Positions 24,516 through 36,147 are shown, counted from the first letter of the stretch. The stretch: 64,000 bases of DNA from Rhyacophila brunnea (GCA_022495005.1 JAGYXB010000509.1:248001-312000), one strand, 5' to 3'. Notes: generated from the letters alone by a model not told the origin. Made by a program: numbers and translations.

Positions 24516-24659
24516 TGTATTGTGGAAAACAAACAGTTATTTATTACTGTAATATAACATACTCGTAGATATCCAGTGATGTTTTAAATTTCAGGAAATC
24601 AAGACTATATTAAAATACACACCATTATAATAATGTATACTTTTGTGTCTGTCCCATAT

Positions 24660-25030
24660 CCATTAATGGATATCGGTGATATACGATAACGAATGGCTAT
24701 CTTTTCCCTGTCAGCCTCTCAACCGCTGCTCTAAACTGAGATGGAGTACTGAGTTTAAACCAGTATCTGAGATATTTGAGCCAGGACTTTCTTCTTCTGC
24801 CTAACGGAAATATTTCATTTAATGATAATATACACAATTTAATACCTCTCGTGGTGTCGAATGGTGTAGCCAAAGTATGTCAGCTTTTACTTTTTTGATT
24901 ATTTCATTATCCTCAACATCAATTCGATATTCATAACTTTGACCTTTCAGTTGATACAAAATCTGTAGACCCACATTTTGAAAGCTTTAAGTTTTACTAG
25001 CACTATTTCGCCTCACGCCTCCACTTCGTA
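24660..25030 (-). pseudogene. Decayed LINE RT C-terminus
   Basis: On the minus strand the frames read LKAFKMWVYRFCIN, then NIELMLRIMK, LTYFGYTIRHHERY and finally EADREKIAIRYRISPI. This is the familiar order of an insect LINE C-terminus (a LFEMWCYRR-like start, NEEVLRR, a LGH..R.ERY core, an AADREKIA end). Multiple stops and indels are present. It is related to the element at 15198-15677. Confidence 0.6.
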
Positions 25031-25224
25031 TAATAAAACCAAAAAAATATTTCATCTTAACTATTCTAATATATACCTATATATTATATTCCCAGTTATT
25101 ATCTGTGAAGTGAGTGCAAGTTAAACATATAATGAATTATGCTTTCTCCAAGGACTCTACATTTACTTCCAACATTCTGGAACGAATACATTGTGAATTT
25201 TCTGTAAAACTTTGCATTGTAATT

Positions 25225-25271
25225 CATCTTTTTTTTTATTTTGATCCATGTGCGATCCTAATAGAATCATA
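25225..25271 (-). mobile_element. SINE-2 tail, outer part
   Basis: GCGATCCTAATAGAATCATA corresponds to CCGATCCTAATAAGATCATA at about 63205-63225, the sequence flanking the conserved 3' hairpin of SINE-2. It is separated from 25794-25846 by the element at 25272. Confidence 0.6.
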
Positions 25272-25793
25272 TCGTTGCCCCAAAAGCAAAAGGGTACTGT
25301 GACATTTTGATGGTTTTGAGTTATGAATGTAGTTTTGTTCGTAATTATTATAAGCAACATGGAATTTGTGGAGCTAAATCTTAAATCTAAATTTACGAAA
25401 GAAAATAAAGCTCACTTGTGTAAAACTAATCTTCAATTAACGTATAACAAAAACGTAATATGTACACGACTTTGCCAGTCTATGTACAGTGGTAACAAAA
25501 ATAATATAAGAAAATGTTAGGTACATACTATGTGTAATTATTTTAAAATTATATGTAAAGGTCTTTGTACAAAAAAAAGATTTTGCCGCAGAATAAAAAA
25601 GCACAAGATAAGAAAAATAAATAAATTAAAATTGCATTTAATAATATTAAGTAATAAGTCACTTGTGGTCTGAATTTCATTAAAAAATATTAAGAAATAA
25701 CCTACAAACGATTTTTTTTCACTAAAAAAACTAAAATGCGTTTTTATCAAAACACTATTTTTGCACAGTGCCCTTTTGCTTTTGGGGCAACGA
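25272..25793. mobile_element. TA-flanked inverted-repeat element (Tc1/mariner-like MITE)
   Basis: The 522-bp element begins TCGTTGCCCCAAAAGCAAAA and ends TTTTGCTTTTGGGGCAACGA, with a terminal inverted repeat of about 29 bp (continuing as GGGTACTGTG / CACAGTGCCC). TA lies on both sides (25270-25271 and 25794-25795). It interrupts SINE-2 tail sequence whose uninterrupted form (GATCATATGGGCCTCCACAG) occurs at 63220-63239, so the insertion and one-copy TA target are visible. The internal ORFs (25323-25520 plus, 25538-25750 minus) are AT-rich and show no transposase motif. Confidence 0.88.
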
Positions 25794-25846
25794 TATAGGC
25801 CTCCACAGGGTGGAGGTTTGTATTACTTAACAGATTTTTGTTTTTA
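25794..25846 (-). mobile_element. SINE-2 3' fragment with hairpin
   Basis: GCCTCCACAGGGTGGAGGTT then TGTATTACTTAACAGATTTT is the reverse complement of the 3' end of the SINE at 32480-32690. The hairpin CCTCCAC-TGGAGG is preserved. Confidence 0.7.
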
Positions 25847-25847
25847 A

Positions 25848-26045
25848 GGGTGGACGTGCTCAGCGTGGGTCAAAATGGAGTTTTTGTTCTATTTTCAAAG
25901 CATGATCCTGGACATACCTTAAACGTTGTAGATAATCTATTTATATAATTTTGAAGCCTTATTATCCTTTATATTTATTTTAAACATTTGATGACTGCAT
26001 AAAGTATTTTTATTACATAAAATAGTATTCTTTTAAACCTCTCTA
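25848..26045 (+). repeat. Dispersed repeat R1, copy 2 (partial)
   Basis: AAGGGTGGACGTGCTCAGCG through TTCTTTTAAACCTCTC matches 34392-34600 almost base for base, including GCATGATCCTGGACATACCT. It diverges after position 26045. Confidence 0.85.
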
Positions 26046-26920
26046 TTGAATATTTCATACTACATCAGGGGCACTAAACAAATTATTTTAAAATATTAAC
26101 AAAACACAAAATATGAAACAATCAACACTAACAATAACATTAATATCAACAAATATTTATGATTAGTCAAAATTTAACAATAAAAAATAAAGGTTTATAT
26201 ATTATTAAAATAAATTTTACATAACCATGTTATCAAATTTTACCGTAAAAATACGTAACAACAGCGAATTACTACGAAGAGACACTAAGTATGTAATATA
26301 TTCAAGAATATCTACATCGCATCTTAGTTCAAAGTGTTCCTGAAAATGTTCACCTTAATAGTGATTTGTGCAGACGCCAGGCTTAGCTTAAAAAGTGCTT
26401 GTATGGAGAATGTATTTTCAAAGGAAATCACATGGGTGATGTTTTATGTGGGTGCGCAACGCTAATGACCATAGTTATGCTCAAAAGCAAAAAGTGGCGA
26501 GAGAAAAAACTTTTTTTAGGGACATTAAAGGCTATGTAAATGGGTTTTTAAGGACGTAGGCGAAATACGCGATAATTTAATACCTAAAGAAAAATGAGGG
26601 CATTGAGAGTTATGGTATAAATATCCAGAAAAAACTTTCTTTTCTTTGGCATGTAGAATAATGAACTTTTCTGTCACGGTTCACACATTTCACGTCACAT
26701 TTAAGGATAACTACACGAGATAAAAAAAAACTTTTATATCCTGTGAATAGCAGATGAAAAGTTTCTTTTCATTGTTAACGTACCTAATTGTTATTCATTT
26801 TATTAACCTTGCCGAAACTCAGCTAAATTCGTCACACATTCGGTCTTAATCGTATGTTTCACGACGATTTTAGTTTTGAATGAAGTATTTTTAGTTATTT
26901 GTTCCTGAGAATGTCTCATG

Positions 26921-27469
26921 CAGTGACGTCCCTAGGCAGAGCCAAAATTCCGCCCTTTTTATACAGTATTTTTATCATCCTTTCATGAGTCTTACATTTA
27001 AGAAATGTGTGGTATGGATACATTACTAACAAAATATATTACATTAAAACTAATTTAAATTCCATTTCTACATTTTCTAATTCTGAAACGGTTTCATATA
27101 CATTAAAAATACACGTGACCACTGTCAAAACTCGTGAGTGACTGGCAAACATAATTGGATAAATTAATTAGATAGGTATGTCTGCACGTATAATTGCTGG
27201 TCATCAAGGACGTAACGTCCAGGGAAAATGGAAGTAAACTAAACATCGCGAACCCGACAAAAATTACAGTCCTGTTAAACCTTCTATGTTGATTAACAAA
27301 TTTTGTTTCCAACCAGTGAGCTGAATGTTTTAATAAAAATATATTTCCATTATTACTACAGTTTAGGTACAACTATATATACCTAATGATTCTCCTCGAT
27401 TTGCCGCCCTTTGAGTAACTGCCGCCCCCAAGCGATGCTCAATCTGCCTACCCCCACGGGACGTCACCG
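26921..27469 (+). mobile_element. hAT-like non-autonomous element, family A copy 3
   Basis: The 549-bp copy begins CAGTGACGTCCC and ends GGGACGTCACCG (one mismatch in the terminal repeat), with the 8-bp duplication GTCTCATG at 26913-26920 and 27470-27477. It is longer than copies 1 and 2 by about 100 bp of internal sequence. It landed inside a copy of the repeat also seen at 61825, which continues on both sides. ORF 27103-27372 is not a gene. Confidence 0.93.
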
Positions 27470-27930
27470 GTCTCATGACTAAAATTACGAATGCTCATAG
27501 GAAAGAGAACCCCAGAGAGGCGAAATATAAAAAATTAAAAGCACACGTATAACATAAAGCGAATAAAAACTGCCAACCAATTTAAGTGAAAAGATCTTCC
27601 AATTCGCAGTATGGTGCTGATTTTTTTTTAATAATATAACATACTGATACTGAGTAATTACCAGTCTTATGTTTGACTAGGAATCGCTACTTGAAACTGT
27701 TGTATTGACAATCTGATTTCGTGGTAACGAATGGGTTTTTTTGAATATCTGTATGATGTCACATATATTCTGCTGCCATATGAGTAAATGTATGACTTGT
27801 TACTTTTAGTTAAAGTTGTTAACAAAGTTGTACTATCAGATGACGGTAGATTTAAACGATTTAATCATACAATGTTAGTATGGGTACCTATAAGAAAAAG
27901 TACGTAACATTTAGGTAATATATTATGTAT

Positions 27931-28084
27931 TATTGATTAATTTAATAAAACGCATTTATTGTACTTATTCCACTTTTTATTTGATAAATTTGGACCAGTT
28001 TAGTCCGTCTCAATGTCTAAATTTATCAAATAAAAAAGTGGAATAAGTGCAAAAAAATACGTTTTATTATATTAATCAGTAATA
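27931..28084. repeat. Hairpin MITE, about 154 bp
   Basis: The arms TATTGATTAATTTAATAAAA...CTTATTCCACTTTTT and AAAAAAGTGGAATAAG...TTTTATTATATTAATCAGTA are reverse complements over about 62 bp each, with a loop of about 28 nt (GGACCAGTTTAGTCCGTC). The loop has its own small stem, GGACCAGTTTAGTCC. No ORF. Confidence 0.85.
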
Positions 28085-28409
28085 CAATGCAGTAACACCA
28101 TAATATATTGTCAGTTAACACAATAAAAGAAATATATTATGTATTAATTAAAGTTTATTTGATAATTTTTGTTTTAAAAGACAAAACAATTACATTAATT
28201 TGTAACGTAAAACATAAATATTGTATACCGCGTTGAATGAATATAAATAAAGCATATTAAAATAACGTGGTTCAATATCAGGAAGGATTATCATAACAAA
28301 ATATAAATGCAGAAAAATATCTATTAATACATTGGTCCAAAAACATTGTAATACATTCATTCTAGTCGATTGCTAAAGAAGTACAAAAAATTAGAAATGC
28401 CGTAAAATA

Positions 28410-28804
28410 TTAAGTATTATAATGAAACATTAGAATATAAAGTAATAAAATTTCCGACGTTCCCCAATTACATAAATATTCGTCGGAAGGAAACTTTATT
28501 CCCAATAGTATTTGAAAAGCTAATAGCGTTTCAGTTCTGTTATCATAAACAAAATCAAGTCCCAAATTATGACTGCGTGTATGTACTGATTCCCTAAACG
28601 TAGCCCCAGTCCCTGACATCCGTAGAGCCTGTCTACGCCGCGTAGACCTTTTCATGACAGTATTTACGATTTCATTTTTGGGCCTTTTATCTTTATCTAT
28701 TGGAGAATTTTGCTTATCAGCATTTTAGAATGTGTTTTTGGCGTGTTTATTTATTAGATTTTGGAATTCTTCTGGGTATAGAGTACGTTCTTTTATAATC
28801 CACG
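28410..28804 (-). pseudogene. Possible 3' exon or element ORF with one in-frame stop
   Basis: A TTTGTTTCAG acceptor-like site ends at 28805 on the minus strand. The following frame reads WIIKERTLYPEEFQNLINKH and reaches a TAA about 80 bases on. It then continues in the same frame for about 100 codons through KDKRPKNEIVNTVMKRSTRR and RMSGTGATFRESV before stopping at about 28408. The charged Lys/Arg-rich middle and the uninterrupted frame on both sides of one TAA (possibly from AAA) suggest a decayed coding sequence. I recognise no family. Confidence 0.3.
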
Positions 28805-28849
28805 CTGAAACAAACATTTATAAGACATTAAATATTTAAAAAAATACCA

Positions 28850-30100
28850 ATAAGAAATGTTATATCAACTGAAAAATACAGTTAAAATACAGTTAGAATA
28901 AATAATATACACACGATTTGTAAATGTAGGATTATTTATTGAAAATAAATACAATTGAAAAAGCTTTAGGAGCATTAGAAGGAAGTCACTTTGGATACAA
29001 TTCATTGTTGAAGTAAGCTAGAGCTCATCCCGATTTGTTACGCTATGTATGATGATAATCACAAAATTTTACTCGATATCAACAAAGTCATAACTTATTA
29101 CTGATAGCTGTCGTCAGATATGTTGCAAGTCTCTCCTGCGTACATAGATGTGCTACTGATACGACGCAACTAAACGGATAAACATTATTGTACATCCGAC
29201 AAAGAAGCAGGGATTTGTATTGGCGGAAATATTGGGTATATTCATTATCAGTTATAAGTATATGAATGCATAGTTTTATAATTGTTTAAAGTATATTTAT
29301 TAACCTGAAATGTAGTTTCATTATGATTTCCGCCATAAATTCTTATTTTTGCTATTTTGTGATCAGACACTATACTTATAAATGTACTGCTGTACTAGCT
29401 CGGCGACTCGCATGCTGTAAGATAGTATTGAGTCTATGCATAGTAACGACGACTTTTTGAACTTCACACAAGCGAAATTCATGCTGTGTATATTGTATAC
29501 AGTATATTGCATGCGATATCTGGGGTATTTTTAAAATCAAACATGTTGGAAATACGTTTATTAAGTTACGTGTGGTTTGTGAATGTCATCAAGAATCTCG
29601 ACGTTTTGCAGTTGGGACGAGTTTATATGTGCGACCTGGCTCAGAATATTTTAGTCCTCATCACAATGTTGGTTCATAGGTCGTAGTCTGGCAATCATGC
29701 GATGTCATACCAATTATATACCAGTCATATCCAAGATTTTTTCTCAGTGGGCAAGTTTTGCGTAGCTTAGACATGTGGAAAGAGTTATTGAAGTTAGATA
29801 GGATCCATTCCGGTCTGACGCGCTTCGGATGAAGATAATTATATTTCGAAGATACTTATTTTTTTGATTAAAACTAGGAATGTGTATCGATTGTATGGCC
29901 GTTAATAAATTAACAGATTAAATCATTAGAAAATAAATATAATTACTGTGCTTTTACTGGAAATAAAATGCTGTACCTTTCTTTAATATAATAGCTACCC
30001 ATTATTATTTCAAATCACAGATGTCTGAGCGTGATATTTGTAGAAATACACACGGAGAAAGAGTATATAGTATATATATATTACATATTTGTGCGTTTTA
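28850..30100. other. AT-rich interval
   Basis: No gene recognised. 29590-29660 is the partner of the repeat at 9925. Confidence 0.35.
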
Positions 30101-30109
30101 ATATCGAAA

Positions 30110-30300
30110 GAAACAGTAGTTGTGTGATCGTACCCGATAGGTGGCGTTTTTTTGCAAAAGCTCGTAAAAGTTAGTGGGAGCGCGGATGAAAGCTCGGCAC
30201 GCGAAACGGCATGACGTGTCGCGGGTCGGGAGCTTATCGCGGCACGGCGCGCACTGCCTAGCACGACACGTACGCACGTGAAACTAGAACGCCGTTTTGT
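30110..30300. promoter_or_regulatory. CpG-rich island
   Basis: A sharp CpG-rich patch (GGGAGCGCGGATG, CGGCACGCGAAACGGC, GTCGCGGGTCGGGAGC, CGGCACGGCGCGCACTG) lies in AT-rich DNA. The minus-strand ORF 30010-30264 crosses it but has no domain. A promoter or regulatory block is possible. Confidence 0.2.
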
Positions 30301-30803
30301 ATTAATTGTAAATGTGAGAATACGATTTTCATAAATTTAAATAATTTCTTGGAATTATTGTTAAGTTGATGTCGTTTACAGTTTGAAAGGACATTGATAA
30401 TAATATTATAAAAAATAAAATGAATCAAATTAAAAAAAAAAGTAAATACCACTTTTGCTTTTAATTTAAAGATATGATCCTTTATAGTCAAGTTTATGCA
30501 GTGAGTGTTATCTTAACAGAATTTTTCTTCGGCCATCCCATTGATTCCTCGCTCTGCATCAAACACACAGAAAAATAACATACCCTTTAATATACCATAA
30601 TATTATTCAATAAACATTTTAAATTATTAGCAAGTGCAAGTTCGTTATAACTAAAATGGAGTGATCTGGGCGTTGGTTAATAATTATGGCACTTAATAAT
30701 TGATACCTTGATTTAAAAACACAAAAACCGATAGCAAAAATTAACGCATTTCGATAAGCATTTCATATAAGAATTAGTACTTAAATTCATCATAATTAAG
30801 TAG

Positions 30804-30876
30804 GATGCTCGTAGCTTAATTGGTAAAGCACATTGGTGCGAATCCAGTGGTTAAAGATTCAAGTTCCTTCGGGCGT
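30804..30876 (+). mobile_element. tRNA-like sequence, probably SINE-derived
   Basis: GCTCGTAGCTTAATTGGTAA gives a plausible A-box, GATTCAAGTTCC a B-box, and GCTCG pairs with CGGGC as an acceptor end. An A-run follows directly at about 30880. The anticodon loop has G in place of the universal U33, and arms contain wobble pairs, so this is more likely a tRNA-derived SINE head than a working tRNA gene. Confidence 0.45.
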
Positions 30877-31369
30877 ATTTAAAAAAAAAAAGTTTGTTTT
30901 TTCTAGTAGGTATGTACCTATATATCTAAGGTGTTTTCAAATTATGTGTATTCAATATATACTTTGCTAGATTCGGCATTAAACTTCTAATTATTTACTA
31001 TGTAGGTAATATTCTTCTTTTTCATTAGTGTCGTCTTCAGGGTCAGCAGCCTTCATCATGATTTTCTTGATGCTATGAAGCAGCGGCTTTGATACGATTT
31101 TTGCTAATGTCATGTAACCACTCTCAAGTCACTTAAATGTTACATGCGTTTACTGATTTTTAATACCTGTAATAGAAAGGAAATATTCACAATAAAAATA
31201 AATACTTAAACACTAATAATGTCAAAAATAATACATGGTACTTTGAAAATGGAACAATTAAATTATTTATAACAAAAGTAGCATTTACAAAAATTTGTTT
31301 GATCTTCTTCTTCTTTTTCTGTTTGTGCCTATCTAATCGGAATTTTCCTCAATTCACGCTGCTCTGAGC

Positions 31370-31790
31370 CGTGTCCGGAAACTTGTACGTATGCAGTTCC
31401 CCGTATCTCACTTCAGCGTGAAATGTTGTATCGGAAATATATGGCCGTATATTAAAAAGACCGTCCAACCTCTTTGGGTCGTATAGTACCTACCTACTGA
31501 CATAAAATACATGTCTAAATAAAACACGGTTCTTGTCAGTTTACACTTTACAGGAAGCCAGCAGGAAACAAATTTTGAAAAAAAGCCGATATACTGGATT
31601 ATTTGTTAGGTTAGGTTTACATACTTGAATTCATAAACTTTTCCAAAATCAGCTATGAAAATTGAATTATTGTTCATATTGAATCTAATAAAATTGGAGA
31701 CCGTATAGTGTACGGTCATATATTTCCGATAGAAAGCTCACGGCGAACTGTGCCATGGTGAAATGTTTTATGTACAATTTACATGTAACC
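31370..31790 (+). mobile_element. Non-autonomous DNA element with 9-bp TSD, copy 1
   Basis: The 421-bp element is flanked by GCTCTGAGC (31361-31369) and GCTCTTAGC (31791-31799), a 9-bp duplication with one mismatch. It carries imperfect terminal inverted repeats. TATCGGAAATATATGGCCGT near the left matches the inverse of ACGGTCATATATTTCCGATA near the right, and TAACTTGTACGTA at the left matches the inverse of the right-end TGTACAATTTA. The matched copy is at 47982. A 9-bp duplication with long TIRs points to a Mutator-like element; a Kolobok or other assignment is not excluded. Confidence 0.8.
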
Positions 31791-32479
31791 GCTCTTAGCA
31801 GTGTTACGGTCAGATTCCTTCGAGTTCTTCCGCGAGAGGTTTGTTTACCGGAAACCATATGTTGAATAATAAAACGTATACTGGCATTTATAGTTATGTG
31901 AATGTCGCATTATGTGGCTAAATTATTTCTGTAGGACTTTTCATTCTCGATATCACCTCGCTGTGCATATTTTTTTTTCAATTAATACGAATCATCAATA
32001 TGCACACCGACATCTTTCAAAATATAAAGTTTACATGTAATGTTTATGAGGGTTTACGCCTCCGCTCACAATGTAAAACATACAGCAAACGTGATCATAT
32101 CATAATACTCGCAGGATTCTCAAAATTGAGTTATGGCGACATAGTACTTTTCTCACTCATATAAATGCCCTGGCTTTCTGAACTGCAATGGGTCACAAAT
32201 GTTACTTAGAGTGTAATTTAAGCAGACATTATATTATAATGGAACATGCTTTTTTCATGGTATGCTGCGTTGTCATCTTATTGTTTTTATTGCTAGGAGT
32301 AATATTTTTAAATAAAAATATAAATCTGGCGAATGGCGTTAAATCTAGCATTTTTTAATACTCCAGCTTAAACAGCTTATAATATTTTACAAAAAAGCTA
32401 GAATATTACACAAATTTTGCATGAAAATCAACATACTGGTCTCTTGTATTTACATTATGTATATTACCAATAAATTAAA

Positions 32480-32690
32480 CGCCCACGATGGCCGAGCGGT
32501 TACGCGTCAGGATTATAATGTATGATGGATCCCAGTCAGTGGATTTCAGTTTAGCCAATTCACATGTAGTTTTGCAATGTGTGATTGAACCTAAAGAACC
32601 TACTAGGTTACACAAGTGCCTGATATCCATTTATCGTATAAATAAAAGTCTGTTAATACAACCTCCACTCTGTGGAGGACGATAACATGG
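32480..32690 (+). mobile_element. SINE-2, full-length copy
   Basis: The tRNA-like head CGATGGCCGAGCGGTTACGC (A-box) is followed by a degraded B-box (GATGGATCCCAGTC) and a body ending CCATTTATCG...TCTGTTAATACAACCTCC. The 3' end forms the hairpin CCTCCACTCTGTGGAGG. The whole order repeats on the minus strand at 63197-63448. The ORF 32488-32685 is accidental. Confidence 0.8.
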
Positions 32691-33674
32691 TAAAAAAATA
32701 ATTAAATGTACCTAATATACCATATTTAAGTATAAACCGAATTTTGTGATTAATTCTGTTTTGGTTTGTGACAAATGTCGTGGACAAGTTGTGAAACAAA
32801 TAGTTCTCCTTCAATATATTTTGTTCACGCTAAACAATGTTTAAAATTATGAATTATTTTCTAGAAAATGTTGATAATTATAAGAAAATCTATATTTTTT
32901 TTGTGTCAACTAGTTTATTTTGTTACCTTATCTCGCAAAATTTTATCAATGACAGTTGGCAACTTTAATTTAAATCGTAATTTAAGTAGGTATATTACAA
33001 TGGAACATCATATTTGGTATTATTTGATAGAGTAAAAAGTCGTTACTATTTGTGTTGCTTTAAAGATGTTGAAGATGAATGCATTCATTTTATTACGTAC
33101 ATTATTGACTTACCTATATCTAATAACATGCTAGCAAAAAAGTGAAAACACAATCGATAGCATGTTACGCAAGCAAAATAATTATATGGTATCTATTCAT
33201 TATTAAAAACGAGACCAACTATTTTTTGTAATTTGATCCTTTATAGTCTTTATACTATAGAAATGATGACGCCAATAGTGCATTAAGTAGAAAATCAACT
33301 GGTTTTTTAAACGATTTGCGTGCAGAGTATTAATGACCCGTCGTTAAACTCGCTTTTAACAATTATTGTAACATAATATGTTTATTAACATATTTCCCAG
33401 CTTAAGAGTTCAACTAAATTAACAATTACACAATAAATTAAACTTGTTTATGTTATTAGATTAAATAAACTGTGCCTAGTTTTATAATTTGTTCATGTAG
33501 GGATAGTGATGGTGAATATACGATATAATAAAAAGGGTAAATATATAACCAAACAAATTAAATTCAAATCTTTGAAATCATTTAAACTATCTACTAAATA
33601 GAAAAATATGTTCATATAATATATGGATAGGTAGATACATTTAATGTATAATGATCCAGCCGTGGGATTCAAAC

Positions 33675-34180
33675 CAGAGCGTTGGAGTGGAGCTCGGAGC
33701 AGGAGCACGGAGCACTGGAGCAATCGGATTTTACCCGGAGCGGGAGCGGAACCGGAGCACCGAAAATTTGTAGTGCTCCACTGCTCCGGATGTTTTTTTT
33801 ATGAATAAACTTTCGTCCTAAAATCCAATGAAAATAGTATATTTTGACACTTTGCAACACTGGAAGTATTTGAAATATGGTAACTATGTCGAGTAATAAA
33901 TAACCTCACTTTTTTGACAGAAGAGGAAAATGATGAGAGACGATTTGCTGTCGGATTTTGTTTAATAGAATTAATAATGAAAATGACGATTATTTTAAAA
34001 CTACTTATTTTTTTAACATTTGTATACATATAATACTTTATATGTATACAAATATAATATAATATAATATAATATATATGTATACATATCTAATATAAAT
34101 TTTTTACCTGGGGCGGAGCCGGAGCAAGTATTAGATCCCGGAGCGGAGCAACTCAAAAAAGGGTCCGCTCCAATGCTCTG
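33675..34180 (+). mobile_element. hAT-like non-autonomous element, family D
   Basis: The 506-bp element starts CAGAGCGTTGGAGTGGAGC and ends GGTCCGCTCCAATGCTCTG, with the perfect 8-bp duplication ATTCAAAC at 33667-33674 and 34181-34188. Both subterminal regions are loaded with repeated GGAGC/GCTCC words, typical of hAT transposase-binding clusters. The centre is AT-rich, with a TTGTATACATA palindrome and a run of TATAA units (34050-34085). No transposase. Confidence 0.92.
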
Positions 34181-34391
34181 ATTCAAACTGATTTGATCAT
34201 GAGCCATCGATAGTGACATCGCTTTTAACCTCGGTTCTACTGTCTAAATTAATGTATGAGTACGTCAAAAGCAAAAAGGCTTCTCTTCATCGCTTACGTC
34301 TTACAAATTGAGATATACGCATCAAATTAATGACACAGTTTTGAAGATTTTTTAGGTACGTTATAAATTCTGTGGTATTGGTGTAAATGCT

Positions 34392-35297
34392 TAAGGGCGG
34401 ACGTGCTCAGCGTGGGTCAAAATGGAGCTTTTTTCTATTTTCAAAGCATGATCCTGGACATACCTTAAACGTTGTAGATAATCTATTTCTCTATAATCTA
34501 TTATAGAAGCCTTATTATCCTTTATATTTATTTTAAGCATTTGATGACTGCATAAAGTATTTTTATTACATAAAATAGTATTCTTTTAAACCTCTCGCTC
34601 TAATGTTTTAGAATATAGTCATAATAAGCGGCTCTCGTGGTGCAGTGGGTAAGGCGCTGGCCTTCCACCCGAGAGTTCTGGGTTCGATTCCCGGTCATGA
34701 CAAAAAAATTTATGTGTTTTTATCAAAGCCTGGGTGTTTGTGATTGTTCAAAATTACTAACAAAACAACCACCTTGTACGAAAAAGCAAGGACATGGTTA
34801 TTAATAATTCTAAAAAAAAAAAAAATATAGTAATATTTCAGTACATAAATGTGCAGTGGTGTTAAGATTTTTTACATTTAATAATTTTTAAACGCATTTA
34901 TAAAACCATCAGTATAACATTGACATTATTATAGTGAAATATTTACGATAAAAATTATATTAATAATCTCTGTGATCCCAAATTTGACAAGAATTAGGCA
35001 TTTTATTATTCAAAAAAATGGGCAAGATTAACACATTTGAAGATAATTCTAAAGATACTCATTATAAGCTATGTATTTGATCATTCGAGTGTGATAAACA
35101 TCCTACGAATAATGATTGCTTTATAATAATTATTGACCTAAGGATAAGGTAGTGTGTTTTTGAAATACGCTATTTCTTTTGGCGTTCCCCAGTGGTTAAG
35201 CTACAGCATACGGCCGTAGCCATAAATTGACAAACTATAATTGAAGTAGGGAGTAAAATGATGTTAACGCGCGTGTTTGAACATGTACCTAACCGAT
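34392..35297 (+). repeat. Dispersed repeat R1, longest copy
   Basis: It begins AAGGGCGGACGTGCTCAGCG and ends CATGTACCTAACC. It is homologous to 23916-24515 (inverted) and to 25848-26045 (direct). It contains a nested tRNA-derived SINE at 34627-34823 that is absent from the inverted copy. No shared ORF. Confidence 0.85.
34627..34823 (+). mobile_element. SINE-1, tRNA-Gly-like, nested in R1
   Basis: The head GCGGCTCTCGTGGTGCAGTG, TAAGGCGCTGGCCTTCCACC and GGGTTCGATTCCCGG gives canonical A- and B-boxes and a TCC-type anticodon loop (CTTCCAC). The acceptor ends GCGGCTC and TCATGAC do not pair, so it is not a tRNA gene. A body of about 110 bp and an A-run close it at 34823. The flanking target duplication is AATATAGTCATA (34612-34623) against AATATAGTAATA (34824-34835). 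The inverted R1 copy at 23916 preserves the empty site. A second copy lies at 62008-62195. Confidence 0.88.
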
Positions 35298-36139
35298 TTT
35301 TTTTAACGGTACAGGACTTCGGAGGAATCTTTTAGTTCTAGTAACAGTCGATTATTCCATCTATTATACTGTATTACTTTTTATTAAATATTGATTATAA
35401 AATATTGCTACGTATGCCTTTGTAATAAACAGCATATTCCATGACTTGTTGATATAATCATTATATACTAAAAATATAGGTTAATATACATATGTCCTTG
35501 GAATATATGAATTATAATTCGTTATTTAGTAATAACGCATTGTAGAAATATTGTGTGTTGAATTATTATTGTGCCCCCGTTTTCACGAGAAAATATAAAT
35601 ATCGCGTGAGACAAATGGGAGCCATACGAGTTCAGGCTATTTGGATAAGTTCTCAATATAAAAAAAACTTTACATATTATTATTGTGATATTTTTGACTA
35701 CTTTTTTCTTAGTTAGTAACTTGTGCGTAAAGTTTTTTTTCATTTTTTATTAAAAAACAGTATCTTGATATCATTTTTAATTAAAATAACAAACAATTGT
35801 TAATATATAATTATGTAAGTAATCAAAATAATAAAATTTGCCAAATGTTTGATTATTTTAATTAACTTTTAATCAAGTTTTAATTTACCATAATATATTA
35901 ATTTTATTTTTTATAATTATGTATAGGTATTTCGTTTGTTCTTATAAACTTTAGCGCCCGCGATCGATGTGTGGTAGATTATCCGTTTTTGAAGTCTAAT
36001 TTGGTGTTTGTAAAATTCACTTCTTATATTCTTCTGTAGTAAGTTGTTCATCACTTTCCATGGGGATCACCATTTATAGTTATTTGATATTTTAATTTGG
36101 TATTAGTATTTAATAGTTTTACATCATTCTCGGACAAAC
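35298..36139. other. AT-rich interval
   Basis: Extreme AT-rich sequence, no gene recognised. Confidence 0.35.
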
Positions 36140-36147
36140 ACAGTACC

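Noticed and set aside
30804..30876. Functional tRNA gene
   Set aside because: Lacks U33 and is followed directly by an A-run, so more likely a SINE head.
31012..31345. LINE tails at TTCTTCTTTTTC runs (31012 and 31303)
   Set aside because: Only the pyrimidine run and a few following bases agree; too short to call.
34628..34702. tRNA-Gly gene
   Set aside because: Acceptor ends do not pair and a SINE body with A-tail and TSD follows.
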